Assembly (NCBI GenBank): GCA_963402885.1
Contig: OY727102.1
Coordinates: 16,368,001-16,432,000, forward strand
From: Antedon bifida
Taxonomy: Eukaryota; Echinodermata; Crinoidea; Comatulida; Antedonidae
Direction: 5' to 3'
DNA: 64,000 nucleotides
Shown: positions 11,131 to 21,101 of the stretch, one piece after another
How positions within the stretch are numbered: the stretch's first letter is position 1
How the letters are laid out: each line of letters opens with the position of its first letter
The notes under the pieces: generated by a model
Seen by the model: only the letters and a program-made list of their open reading frames with translations
Told to the model about the DNA's origin: nothing
Databases searched by the model: none
Program-made: the position numbers and the translations under genes

Positions 11131-11937
11131 ATTTCTTTGAATTTGAATATAATTGTAATGGAGGTTGGTTGTAAGTCTGAATTCAATAATGCATTTTACT
11201 TTATATGTGCTATAATTTGATTTTCTTAGTATTAACTAATTAATTAATAGGTTATAGATTACAAGCTTAAAGTATAGTGATAATGAAGTGAATTGAACTG
11301 AAAAATGTACAGTGTAACTTCCTCGTTTCAGTTTCGTATATACAAAAGTTATGGACTATTTATAGCTTTCTTTCAGTAGTCTACCAGCCTTTTATAATTC
11401 ATTTCTTTGGATTTGAATATAATTACAATGGAGGTTGGCTGTAACTCTGAATTCAATAATGCATTATGTTATGTGTGTTATAATTTGATTTTCTTAGTAT
11501 TGACTAATTAATTAATTAAAGATGTATTGTCCCCCAAAAACATGAAAAATTAAGATTAATTAAATCAGACTTTTAATAGGTAATTTTGTAGTTTTAATCA
11601 AGTTAATCACTTCCGTAGAAAAAAAACCTAAACAAAAATAATGTTTTCACTTAGAAAAAGACAAAATAAATGGTTAAATTCAAACCCATTGACTGGCAGC
11701 CAATTTTACTATTTTTTGCTTTAAATTACAGTTTTTCAGGTAAAGAATTTAATTTCAGGGGGACAATACATCTTTAATAGGTTATAGATTACAAGCTTAA
11801 ATAAAGTATAGTGATAATCAAGTGAATCGAACTGAAAAATGTACACTGTAACTTCCTCGTTTCAGTTTCGTATATACAAAAGGTATGGAATATTTATAGC
11901 TTTCTTTTAGTAGGCTACCAGACTTTTATGATGATAT
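11131..11937. repeat. Direct tandem duplication, second copy interrupted
   Basis: Both units contain the same run of landmarks: ATTTGAATATAATT, GGAGGTTGG, CTGAATTCAATAATGCATT, GATTTTCTTAGTATT, GGTTATAGATTACAAGC and GTTTCAGTTTCGTATATAC. The first unit is the empty-site control for the element inserted in the second. Confidence 0.7.
11520..11773. mobile_element. MITE family B with TTAA target duplication
   Basis: The ends are inverted repeats, AGATGTATTGTCCC at the left and GGGGGACAATACATCT at the right, flanked on both sides by TTAA. The uninterrupted sister sequence near 11250 reads ACTAATTAATTAATAGG, which is the exact empty site. A second member lies at 47731-48079. TTAA duplication is typical of piggyBac-type elements. 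There is no transposase, so it is non-autonomous. Confidence 0.75.
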
Positions 11938-12467
11938 TGTGTGTAAACATACATGGATGATATTTAGAAATGGAAACATTCATAGAAATGTGATGTTTGT
12001 ATACTTATGCCCTTGCGTTCATAAATGCTTAATAAACTATATATAGCCTATATAGCCTAGCATATCTTTCATTATCTTGAGGTTATTTGACAAATTCAAA
12101 TATATTAAGCTGATTCTTCCCTTAATTGCATCGCTTAAATTAATAACTTTATGATGTGATTTCAAATTAAATTATATTTCGTCTGATATATACAAAGAAT
12201 TAGGCCTATAAACTCTAGGCCTACATTTATCGAAAAACACTTTTTTAATACTAGAATAATACGGTACATTTCAAAATACCTGTAACACCTATTTTTCATG
12301 ATAAGAGAAGAGGTTTATTTGAAAATTGGAACCATTGAATTATTATCAATGTGGTTAAACATGATTATATTCTATATGAAACTAAAAAAATAAATAAAAG
12401 AAGAGAAAAAAATCAACCAGCTAAAATATATTATCTGAAAAGGAAGCATAAATATATATTTCTATTT

Positions 12468-14192
12468 TTAAAGTTTTATTGGTTTTGCATATAGGTCTTC
12501 CATATCCTGTACTTCATCAGTATTGTGTTGTATGTGATCCTTTCCACCTTTATTTGGTTTTGCATAAAGGTCTCCAAAATCGGTTACTTCCTCGTCATTG
12601 TGTTTCGCGTGAACTGTTCTGCCTTTATTTGATTTTGCGTAAAGTTCCCCAAAATCCTGTATTTCATCATTATTGTTTTTCGCGTGAACTGATTTGCTTT
12701 TATTTGGTTTGGCGTAAAGTTCTCCAAAATCATCTACTTCGTCATTAGGGTTACTAACTTCACTTTTTACTCTTTTCATTGGTTTTGCATATAATTCTCC
12801 AAAATCTGTTGGTAGGCCTACAACGCTTGCTTTTGATTTTACCGGTTGTGCATACAAAGCATCAATATCATCTTCATCTGTCACATTTCCCTCCTGGTCA
12901 AAGCCAACAGACGTACCACTAGGCCTACTTCTAAAAGTGTCCAATGTATTTACGTACCTCACTGTTCCTTCATTCTCATCTCTAGCAGTTATATCTATAC
13001 GCCTATCATATGGAATGGAGTGAATGGAAGCTGCTTGTTCCGAATCACCAGTTTCATTTGTTTTTAGCACATTATCATAGTAGCTTGAAGTAACTTTTTG
13101 ACTTCGATTCTCTCTTTGCCCTTTCCGTTTTCGATTTTGACATAGAATGCACATCGCAAGACATACTAATAGTATCAAAACTACAGCTCCAGCTACTATC
13201 AGTATTATTAACAGTGTGCTATTTTTCTTCTCCTCCTTCGAATCATTCGAATCATTTATTGATATTTTCACAGAATCATTACCACTCAATCCAGACGACG
13301 TCATAGCTGTACATTCTACTACTTTCTCGTTATCTTCTGATTGTAAATTTGATATAGTTAATTCAGTATTTTCACTGTTTAGTTTGAACTTTGTATTTTG
13401 ATTAACTGGTTCATCACCATATTTCCAGGAATAGGAAGTTATATTCCACGGGCTCATTACCATACATGTAAATTCTAATGAGTTACCAACAGCAAAAGAT
13501 GTAGTATTTGCAATCATGGTGACCGTTGGTGGAATTGCTGTCTTTATAAAACAACTTTGGTTAGCAGTTGCTGCTACACCCTCTGCTTTGCATGTAAATA
13601 TTGACGTCTCATCTTCACTGGTCAACAAATGGTTCAGCACAGCAACATAAGATAAGTTATTTACAGAACTTTGATATTCTGTAACCTCTTTACCGTTTCT
13701 GTACCATTGTAATACTGGTCTTGGATCGCCACCATTTGCACTGCATGTCATTGTAAGTGTTTTCTCCGTATTGACAATACTGTTATCAGATTGACACGCT
13801 GGATATTTTGAATCTAACTTTGTTCCTATGATAACGATGAGTGTGACATTCATCGATACCGATCCATGTTGACAGTAATATTTAAATTGACCATCTTCCA
13901 CTGTGCTATTTAATATTGTCAGTGTACTCTTCTTTCTATCGTTGTAAATGTTGAATTCATATCTGGAATTGGTAGTCTCTCCCTCATGCGCTAAAACTAT
14001 AACGCTTCTGAATATTTTAAACCACTGCCATCTCCTCGTATCTGACGGCGAACTAATACTGCATTCAAAGGTAGCCTTATCTCCCACCAACACTTTGATT
14101 TCAGTAGGATGTATTGTAGGCATTTCAGTATTAACAAACAAACTGTAATAAATCAACATTAACCAACATCGAACAACGTAAGAGTATACCAT
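12468..14192 (-). CDS. Three-Ig-domain receptor with YAxP-repeat tail
   Basis: A single exon of 574 residues, the best complete example of its class. Signal peptide about 1-22. Ig1 about 24-121 with C43 and C107. Ig2 with C150 and C201 plus an outer pair C133/C214. Ig3 with C243 and C294 and the motif MSPWNITSYSW. Membrane helix about 327-351 (STLLIILIVAGAVVLILLV), then basic CQNRKRK. The tail has LYAQP, a run of 25-residue repeats with DFGELYAKP, and a final LYAKP; one repeat reads YAKS. Phosphorylated YxxP sites recruit CRK-type SH2 adaptors in other animals, so the repeats may form a multivalent docking tail. The upstream block at 14193-14600 matches the rest of the young family. Confidence 0.9.
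   Translation of the reverse strand: MVYSYVVRCWLMLIYYSLFVNTEMPTIHPTEIKVLVGDKATFECSISSPSDTRRWQWFKIFRSVIVLAHEGETTNSRYEFNIYNDRKKSTLTILNSTVEDGQFKYYCQHGSVSMNVTLIVIIGTKLDSKYPACQSDNSIVNTEKTLTMTCSANGGDPRPVLQWYRNGKEVTEYQSSVNNLSYVAVLNHLLTSEDETSIFTCKAEGVAATANQSCFIKTAIPPTVTMIANTTSFAVGNSLEFTCMVMSPWNITSYSWKYGDEPVNQNTKFKLNSENTELTISNLQSEDNEKVVECTAMTSSGLSGNDSVKISINDSNDSKEEKKNSTLLIILIVAGAVVLILLVCLAMCILCQNRKRKGQRENRSQKVTSSYYDNVLKTNETGDSEQAASIHSIPYDRRIDITARDENEGTVRYVNTLDTFRSRPSGTSVGFDQEGNVTDEDDIDALYAQPVKSKASVVGLPTDFGELYAKPMKRVKSEVSNPNDEVDDFGELYAKPNKSKSVHAKNNNDEIQDFGELYAKSNKGRTVHAKHNDEEVTDFGDLYAKPNKGGKDHIQHNTDEVQDMEDLYAKPIKL
12480..12780 (-). repeat. 75-bp coding repeats of YAKP unit
   Basis: Three clear 25-codon units plus flanking partial ones, in frame at the C terminus of the receptor. 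Each has a DFG(E/D)LYAK(P/S) core followed by an acidic/basic spacer. Confidence 0.75.
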
Positions 14193-14600
14193 CTTGCTTT
14201 ACTTTCCAAAATGATGTTTACTATCAGAAATACGAGAACTTATCTGATTTAAATGTATTCCTGATTCACAGAAACTGGAGCGATTGGTTAGTGTTATCGA
14301 TGGTTGTCTGTTGGTCTCGGTTAAGCGCGTCTGTTATATTTCAATTCGTTTTTGTTGTACATGACACGCAATGGCAATATTTACATAACGTTAACAATGG
14401 TACGCCTTATGAGTTTAATTTCTTTTCAAAAACATCTTGTTTCCTTTATGCTTCGTATAGTTGATCCAAAACCTTTAAATTAGCATGTTATGTCAACTAA
14501 GTTTCACCTATAAATTGCTGTCAAAAAATCCCATAGCACTAATACTTGTGTAGAACCAAATATAATAATAATTTAATAATATATAAATAAATAATATTAG
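14193..14600 (-). promoter_or_regulatory. Conserved receptor upstream block (degenerate IRF-like site)
   Basis: The block is shared with the other young receptors: ATGGTTGTCTGTTGGTCTCG, GACACGCAATGGCA, AAAACATCTTGTTTCC and ATCCCATAGCACTA occur in the same order. The IRF-like position reads GAAACTGGAGC at 14271-14281, so its second half is damaged. Confidence 0.5.
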
Positions 14601-15610
14601 CTCCAATAAAAATATATATAATGTTTCGTCATAAGTGAACAATGAAAAATTCTTTATGTGTAAGATACCTGAACTACTTTCAAATATAACTTAACCTAAC
14701 CCTCTGAATAATCTCTCTCACTATAAAGTAAAAAGAAGATTTGAACCCCATACATCGGCATGCAAAGTCCATAGTCTCAACGGAAATCGTTTGCATTAGC
14801 TCTTACGCCATACCTTATGAATGTGACTAATGAATATTTATGTTTATTTTGTGACTGTCAATGAGGGGTCTTCAACTCATGTACGATAAGAAATATCGCT
14901 ACCAGAAAAGTAGTATTTGAACATGTTTTTCATGAAGTTACTATTCTCATAGGAACACAAATTATAGCTTTATGAATACCTTGGTAGAGGGCGCATGAAG
15001 CCTAAGTTAACGATGCCAACAAGTATGGTAGTTATTATTAATGTTGGTCTTAAATTTAAACAAAAGAAATACATAATATTTCTCTTCTAATGTCTTTTAT
15101 TACGTATTATTATTTTGTTGAATATTAGTATTTAAAAAAAATAGATCTTTTATAAAACAAAACAGATCAATTTCAAGTATATGTGTAAGGATTCAATATA
15201 TTTATACACCAAGCACACTGGCCATCATATGTGTGTGATAAGCACTTAGAAATATTGTATTAAGCGCTATATAAGAATACCATTATTATTACTAACAAAA
15301 TAATATTCCTAAACAATAAAAAACACATCCATGTTAAGTTGAAGCTAACATTACTGTAACACATGTATTGATCAATCAATCATCTCTGTTGGAAATCAGA
15401 TGTAGTGCTATGGAGGAACTTATTTTTAAAAAAAGTCCACTATTTTTAACCGATACATTAATTAACCGATAGAATCATTTAATTAAACAATAATAATAAT
15501 ATAGTGACTGGTATACCGTTATTAAATAACTGTACTGTAATAGTTTTAAAATAATTGTCACGGATATCATAATAATGTTATCAATTTACATAAAATAAAT
15601 AAATTATAAC
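14601..15610. other. Intergenic, paralogous to 41500-42417
   Basis: No gene. It contains a degraded tRNA-like B-box region near 14735-14800 and a SINE-like tail at 15225-15300. The whole stretch aligns by eye with the region upstream of the 39872-41131 gene. Confidence 0.55.
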
Positions 15611-15667
15611 AGACATAATAACAGATGACAAAATTTCGTTTTTGTAAAAGCTAAAACGGAGTACTTA

Positions 15668-15693
15668 CTCTGACGTTTCGATTTTTATCAGAG
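15668..15693 (-). other. Possible decayed hammerhead-ribozyme core in PLE end
   Basis: On the minus strand CTCTGATAA is followed by TCGAAACGTCAGAG. This resembles the CUGANGA...GAAA...GUC hammerhead core closed by CUCU/AGAG. The CUGANGA box has A for the required second G, so activity is doubtful. Hammerheads are known in the terminal repeats of Penelope-like elements. Confidence 0.35.
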
Positions 15694-15819
15694 ATCATTC
15701 TCAACTGACTGCGGAGTGCTAATGCAGCTTGGTCATGTTTGACGTTATCTGTTGATGACGTCGTACGCCTCCGGTTGTAGGTTGGAGGTTGTGCGGGGCT
15801 CGGCCAGGTGATGTGTCTA

Positions 15820-17457
15820 TCAAATCATTGTACAAATGCGAGAGTTCGTTGGCTCCAGTGTCCTGGTCTTCTCTTTATTTCTCCTTATATGTAATGATTC
15901 TCTAATCTGTCTGTCTTTTCGTTTAGGCTCTTTGGTTAAGATGGTAGCCTCCCAGTTCGGTACATGATTGTGTTTTATGACATGTTCTGTAATGGCAGAT
16001 TTGTGTATGATCGATGATGTGGATGTTTTGGAAGCCCTAGTCATTACTCCCCCCGTGTTTGTTGTAACATCTTTTTTGTGATCATTAATTCTTGTTTGTA
16101 ATGCCCTCCCTGTTTCCCCAATGTAAACTTGTGGACAGTTGTGGCAGGTGACTTCGTAGATTACTCCACATGTATCCATCTTCTCGATTTTATCTTTTGG
16201 GTGGACGAGGCTATTCTTGATTTTATTTTGTGGTAGGAAATAGGTTCCGACATTGTGACAGGAGAGAGTGCGTCGTATTCTTTCTGCCATTCCTTTTACA
16301 TAGGGGATTCCTATGCTACCTCTCATCTTGATCTTTTCCTTCTGTGGTTCGTGTCCTTTGTTCTTTTTTCTTTTTCGGTTTTCCATAACTCTCTGGAAGG
16401 ACCACTCTGGATACTGGCAGTTATGTAACGCTTTCTTGATGTTATCCATCTCAACTTTCCTCAAATCCATATCTCCCACTACCTTCTCAGCTCTGTCCAC
16501 AAGCGTGTTTATAAGCCCCAGTTTGTGTTCGAGAGGATGATGTGAGTTGAAATGTAAATATTGGTCTGTGTGGGTGGGCTTCCGATAGACTGAGGTGGTA
16601 ACTGTTCCGTTGTCATTGAGTGTGATGAGCATGTCTAGGAAAGGTATTGTGTTGTTTGTCATGGATTCTGTGGTGAATTTGATGTTGTCCGTTATATCGA
16701 TGTTGTTAAGATGTGTGTTAAATGTATTTACTGTACCTGTGGGGATGATAGCTAATACATCGTCAACGTATCGTTTCCAATACACAGGCTTGATGTTGGT
16801 GGGTGCCGTGTTTATGGCTTGATGTTCGAGCCACTCTAGATACAAATTCGCCAATATAGGACTTATTGGGCTTCCCATAGCAATGCCTTGTATTTGCCTA
16901 TAAATGTTACCATTGAACGAGAAATAGGTTTTGTTCACAATTAAACCGAGGAGCTCCATTATGTCTGTCACGTGTAGTTTAGTTCTATCCGGAAGTGTCG
17001 GATCTGTTGTTAGGCGATTTTCGACAACTTTGAGGGCCTCTTCTACTGGTGTTTTTGTAAACAGAGATACTACGTCAAACGAGACAAATGTTTCACTTGG
17101 TTTGACTATTATTTCTTTTAGTTCACTCGCCAACTCTCCTGAGTAAGTTACATGATGTTCTGTGTTTCCGACAAGCGGACCCAGGATTTTGGCGAGGAAT
17201 TGTGCAACGGTGTAAAAAACGGTGTTGATGTTATCTACTATAGGTCTTAATGGCCAATTTGGTTTATGTATCTTCGGAAGACAATACAACCTAGGTACGA
17301 TTTCAGCCGTGGGAAATAGCCATTCTTTCTCTCTGTAGTTGATTTTCTTTTCTTTGAACAACCTGCCTATGATGTTAACCACTTTTCGTTTAAATTTTTG
17401 TGTTGGATTACGTTTTAGCAGTTCGTAAACATTAGTGTCGCTTACCATGGTTCCCAC
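15820..17457 (-). CDS. Penelope-like reverse transcriptase with GIY-YIG endonuclease
   Basis: An uninterrupted frame of 545 residues. Reverse transcriptase motifs: LPKIHKPNWPLRPIV, QGIAMGSPISPILANLYLEW, and the catalytic box YVDDVLAI about residues 228-235. The C-terminal part has CHNC followed by VYIGETGRALQTRINDHKKD, the GIY-YIG nuclease start with its conserved Arg. The RT/GIY-YIG order is diagnostic of Penelope-like elements. The usual N-terminal segment ahead of the RT fingers is missing, so the copy is 5'-truncated although this frame is intact. The Met start is simply the first in the surviving frame. It lies in DNA paralogous to 42.4 kb, which lacks it, so it inserted after that duplication. 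Confidence 0.9.
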   Translation of the reverse strand: MGTMVSDTNVYELLKRNPTQKFKRKVVNIIGRLFKEKKINYREKEWLFPTAEIVPRLYCLPKIHKPNWPLRPIVDNINTVFYTVAQFLAKILGPLVGNTEHHVTYSGELASELKEIIVKPSETFVSFDVVSLFTKTPVEEALKVVENRLTTDPTLPDRTKLHVTDIMELLGLIVNKTYFSFNGNIYRQIQGIAMGSPISPILANLYLEWLEHQAINTAPTNIKPVYWKRYVDDVLAIIPTGTVNTFNTHLNNIDITDNIKFTTESMTNNTIPFLDMLITLNDNGTVTTSVYRKPTHTDQYLHFNSHHPLEHKLGLINTLVDRAEKVVGDMDLRKVEMDNIKKALHNCQYPEWSFQRVMENRKRKKNKGHEPQKEKIKMRGSIGIPYVKGMAERIRRTLSCHNVGTYFLPQNKIKNSLVHPKDKIEKMDTCGVIYEVTCHNCPQVYIGETGRALQTRINDHKKDVTTNTGGVMTRASKTSTSSIIHKSAITEHVIKHNHVPNWEATILTKEPKRKDRQIRESLHIRRNKEKTRTLEPTNSRICTMI

Positions 17458-17551
17458 TTTATCCGGAGGCGTACGACGCTTTTACAAAAACGAAATTTTG
17501 TCATCTATTTAAAATCGAAGCTAAATGAAATTTTTCCAAGACATAATAACA

Positions 17552-17830
17552 TATCAGAAAAACGAGAACTTATCTGATCTATTTATGATTCACAGAAACT
17601 GAAACTTGGTTAGTGTATCTTCGATGGTTGTCTGTTGGTATCGGTTAAAAATGAATTCATGTTTTGTTTGTTTTAATATCTTATTCACTGTAGGTTATAT
17701 AACATTTACTTTACATTACTTACATAATATATACAACGGTATTGAGTTGAGTTTCTTTTCGGAACATTTTTTTTATGCTTTGTAATAATTGATCCAGTTT
17801 GGGATTGATTATTTGGATTTGCATATAATT
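17552..17830 (-). promoter_or_regulatory. Orphan receptor promoter block with ISRE-like site
   Basis: This matches the conserved upstream block (GAGAACTTATCTGATC, GATGGTTGTCTGTTGGT, GTATTGAGTTGAGTTTC), but no receptor follows it on the minus strand. It has GAAACTGAAACT at 17595-17606, a full match to the IRF-type pattern GAAANNGAAACT. It is paralogous to 42418-42600. Probably the remains of a lost gene. Confidence 0.5.
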
Positions 17831-18425
17831 ATAAAGAGGAGGTTTTTTGTAAGTCTGAAGTGGAGTAAATCCAATGATGTCGCACCACGTGATATGAGGC
17901 TAACTTAATTAATCCTACATGTGTGCTATAACTTTAAACTTTATGTCTAGTCTAAGCCTACTGATTATCTATATGCTGCCAGATGATCAAGTGATCTGAA
18001 AAATATACATTGCAACTGCTAATCATTATTTGGTGTATTACAAACAGTTTTATACAAATGCATTTTGCTTACACTTTATGAATACATTTAACCCTGCGTA
18101 TATTTAATAATGCAATTTAACTTGCTAAAAATATCAAAAATATCTTTACGTCAGTGAAGATTGACCAATTATGTAGCTACATGCTAAACATTATATACAA
18201 ATATCAGGATGATACTAAGTAAATATATTTTGTTTTCCTTATTCCATTAGATTTCACACTTCCAGGTTTAAATTCATTTATGCAAATGAGTATGAAACTT
18301 AACTAGTGAGATTTTTAATGTGGATACAAAATATTGTATTTTAGAAGAAACACGATTTATACTGAGTGGTCCCCTTTAATGTAAAAGTATGTTATCGGTA
18401 GAAGAAGCAATCTGCTTTCTATTTC
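17831..18425. other. Intergenic, 3' flank of the 18.4-kb pseudogene
   Basis: No gene. It matches 25828-26370 and 42690-43090, the regions just 3' of the other two repeat-tailed receptors, through landmarks such as GTCGCACCACGTGATATGAG and AAAGTATGTTATCGGTAGAA. Confidence 0.5.
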
Positions 18426-20243
18426 TCAAATTTGGGCATAAAGGTCTTCCAAATCCGGTACTTCCCCATTATTGTTTTTCACGTGACCTTTGTCCCCTTT
18501 ATTTGGTTTTGCATAAAGCTCTCCAACATCAGCTACTTCCTCGTTATTGACGTGTTTCGCGTGACCTTTGTCCCTTTTATTCGGTTTTGCATAAAGCTCT
18601 CCAACATCAGCTACTTCCTCGTTATTGACGTGTTTCGCGTGACCTTTGTCCTTTTTATTTGGTTTTGCATAAAGCTCTCCAACATCAGCTACTTCCTCGT
18701 TATTGACGTGTTTCATGTTACCTTTGTCCCCTTTATTTGGCTTTGCGTAAAGTTCTCCAAAGTCAGCTTTTTCCTCATTAGTGTTTTTAACTTTGCCTTT
18801 TGTTTCCTTCATTGGTTTTGCATATAATTCTCCAAAATCTGTTTGCTTTTGACTTTACCGGTTGTGCATACAAAGCATCAATATCATCTTCATTTGTCGC
18901 ATTTCCCTCCTGGTCTTTATCAAAGCCAATGGACGTACCACTAGGCCTGCTTCCCAAATTGTTCAATGTTGATGTATTTACGTAGCTCACTGTTCCTTTA
19001 TTTTCATCTCTAGCAGTTATATCTATACGTCTTTCATAGGAGTGAATTGAAGTTGCTAATTCTGAATCTTTAACACCAATTTGACCAGAAACATCTGAAA
19101 TGCTAATATGTTGATGGTTTAGTGGGACATCATGTACAGTTTCATTGTAGCTTGAAGTAACATCTTGTTTTCGATTTTCTTTTTGCCCTTTCCTTTTTCG
19201 ATTTTGACATAGTATGTAAATCGCAAACCATACTAACAGAATCAAAACTACAGATCCAGCTACTACCAGTATTATTAAAAGTGTGCTTTTTTCCTGATCC
19301 TCATTCGGATCATTCGAATCATATATCGGAATGATCACAGAATCACTACCACTCAATCCAGATGACGTCATCGCTATGCATTCTACTACTTTCTCAGCAT
19401 CTGAGATAGTTAATTCAGTACTGTCACTGTTTAGTTTGAACGTGTTACTTGTCAGATCCATCGGTTGATCGTCATACTTCCAGATATACGAAGTTATATT
19501 CCACGGGCTCATGGCCGTACATTTAAATTGTAAAGAGTCACCAAATGCAAAAAATGTAGTGTTTGCAATAATAGTGACCATTGGAGGAACTTCGAGTGTT
19601 ATGGAGCAACTGTGGTTAACAGTTGTTGCTATACCTTCTGCTTTGCCGTTTCATCTTCAGCAGTTAATAAATAACTCAACTCAACAAGATAAGATTCATT
19701 GAGAGATCTCTGAACGTATTCTTGTTCTGTAACTTTTCTGTCGTTTCTATACCACTGTAATACTGGTTTTGGATTTCCACCACTTCCACTGCATGTCAAT
19801 TTAAGTGTTTTATTAGTATTTACAATACTATTTTCAGATTGGCACTGAGGATAACCTGACGCTAAGTTTTTACCATTGGTAATTATGAGTATGGCTTTCA
19901 TTGATGTCGATTGATTTCCAAATCGACAGTAATATTCATATTGGCCATCCTCCACTGTCACAGTTAATATTGTAAGTGTACTCTTACTTCTGTCGTTATA
20001 GATAACTAATTGGTATCTGGAATTAGTAAACTGATCTTGCGCTATGTTTGTAATAGTTCCTTCTGTTCCACTAGCTTTATACCAAATCCATATTTCATTT
20101 AAAGGTAAAGGTGTTTGAGTAATAGTGCATTCAAAAGTAGCATTATGTCCTACCACCACTTGTATTTCATTAGGATGTATAGTGGTAAGAGCATCAACAA
20201 AAGACAACATTAACCAACATCGAATAACATACAAATATACCAT
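18426..20243 (-). pseudogene. Broken YAxP-repeat Ig receptor
   Basis: Three pieces of one receptor lie in order. 19629-20243 holds the signal peptide, Ig1 and most of Ig2. 18787-19581 holds Ig3, the membrane helix (STLLIILVVAGSVVLILLV) and the proximal tail. 18426-18812 holds the YAKP repeats. Against the 12468-14192 gene there is a 13-bp loss near 19645 (Ig2, at the FTC strand) and a 17-bp loss near 18840 (proximal tail). Each shifts the frame; together they total 30 bp, so the outer pieces share a frame. Either break alone would stop production of a normal receptor. The tail repeats remain open and very uniform, so decay is recent. A sequencing error at both sites is unlikely but possible. 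Confidence 0.8.
18440..18790 (-). repeat. 78-bp coding repeats of YAKP unit
   Basis: About four 26-codon units, each with GELYAKPNK, DKGH, KHVNNEEVADV. The central units are almost identical in DNA, which suggests recent homogenisation by unequal exchange. Confidence 0.75.
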
Positions 20244-20900
20244 CTTGCTTTAATTTCCTAAATCATAAAAACGGGAACTTATCCGCTGAATCTGAAGTAA
20301 ATGTAGTTGCGAGCATGATTCAGAATATCAATCTTGAGCGTCTGTTACATGTCAAGTTTTATATTCATGGCACGCAGTGGCCCAATTCACTGTAAGCCCT
20401 AAATAATATTTGTTTAGCCTTAACAACGGCATTGAGCTGAGTTTCTTTTCAAAACATCGTCTTTATGGTTCGAAGTAATTGATCCGAAATCTTAAATTTA
20501 GCATGACTATGTCAACTATTTTCATCTATAAAAAGCTTTAAAAATCACTTAAAAACCCCCATATTGCTTCTATCAGTAGAACGAGAAGTTATTAATTTGT
20601 ATTCCTTCACAGAAAAACTGAAACTAGTGTTTCTTCGATGGTTGGCTGTTGGTCTCGGTTAAACGAGTTTGTTTTTGTTGTGCATGACACGCAATGGCAC
20701 ATTTTATTCAATGTGGGTAATAAATAATATTTACATAACGTTAACAATGATATTGAGTTTAGTTTATTTTCAAAACATCTTATTTCCTTTATGCTTTGTA
20801 TATTGATCCAAAACCTTTAATTTAGCATGACTATGTCAGTTTCACCCTATAAATTGCTTTCAAAAAATCCCATAGCACTATTATTTGTGTAAAATCACAA
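20244..20900 (-). promoter_or_regulatory. Two tandem copies of the receptor upstream block
   Basis: The first copy (about 20244-20565) adjoins the pseudogene. A second copy (about 20570-20900) begins again with ATCAGTAGAACGAGAAGTTAT and repeats GATGGTTGGCTGTTGGTCTC and GACACGCAATGGCA. The IRF-like site GAAAAACTGAAAC at 20612-20624 is in the second copy; the first has lost it. The second copy has no gene directly 3' of it. Confidence 0.5.
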
Positions 20901-20949
20901 CTAGCTTTATAAATACCTCGGTAGGGCGCATCGTACGCATGAAGCCTAA

Positions 20950-21101
20950 CGATTGGTTCTCACTATAACGCAACGCAATCACGTAAGCGCAAGCGAGTTG
21001 ACAAATCACAAACGACAGTTTGGATAATCCATTGTGATTGGTTAAATTGCTTACGTTGCGCTTAAGTCGTTGCGTTACGTCCTAGTGGGAACCAAGCTTT
21101 A
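20950..21101. mobile_element. MITE family A
   Basis: Inverted ends: GATTGGTTCTCACTATAACG at the left and CGTCCTAGTGGGAACCAAGC at the right, with internal ACGC-rich complementary arms (CAACGCAA, TTGCGTTACG). No coding capacity. Other members lie at 31381, 34648, 38101 and 48905-49289, with a fragment at 23955. Confidence 0.7.

Larger units (their letters stand above)
10379..12467. other. Intergenic with tandem duplication and a MITE
   Basis: About 2.1 kb with no gene. A roughly 270-bp unit at about 11131-11397 is repeated at 11398-11937, and the second copy holds the 254-bp element at 11520-11773. Remaining sequence is AT-rich and unremarkable. Confidence 0.6.
15624..17538 (-). mobile_element. 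Penelope-like retroelement, 5'-truncated
   Basis: The element is flanked by the 13-bp direct repeat AGACATAATAACA at 15611-15623 and 17539-17551. The paralogous uninterrupted sequence at 42418-42430 has one copy, so this is the target duplication. The two ends carry inverted matches: GACAAAATTTCGTTTTTGTA near 15628 against its complement near 17482, and CGTCGTACGCCTCCGG near 15760 against CCGGAGGCGTACGACG near 17463. Inverted terminal copies are known in Penelope-like elements. Confidence 0.85.

Noticed and set aside
12846-13067. Short plus-strand frames opposite the receptors (also 204-422, 7413-7649, 16313-17146 and similar)
   Set aside because: They lie antisense to well-supported coding sequence and show no codon or domain signal of their own.
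15820-17457. GIY-YIG homology read as a homing endonuclease or repair nuclease
   Set aside because: It is fused to a reverse transcriptase with YVDD and flanked by a target duplication, so it belongs to a Penelope-like element.
18440-18790. Regular 78-bp repeats resembling a CRISPR array
   Set aside because: Units are coding, nearly identical throughout with no unique spacers, and in a eukaryotic receptor tail.
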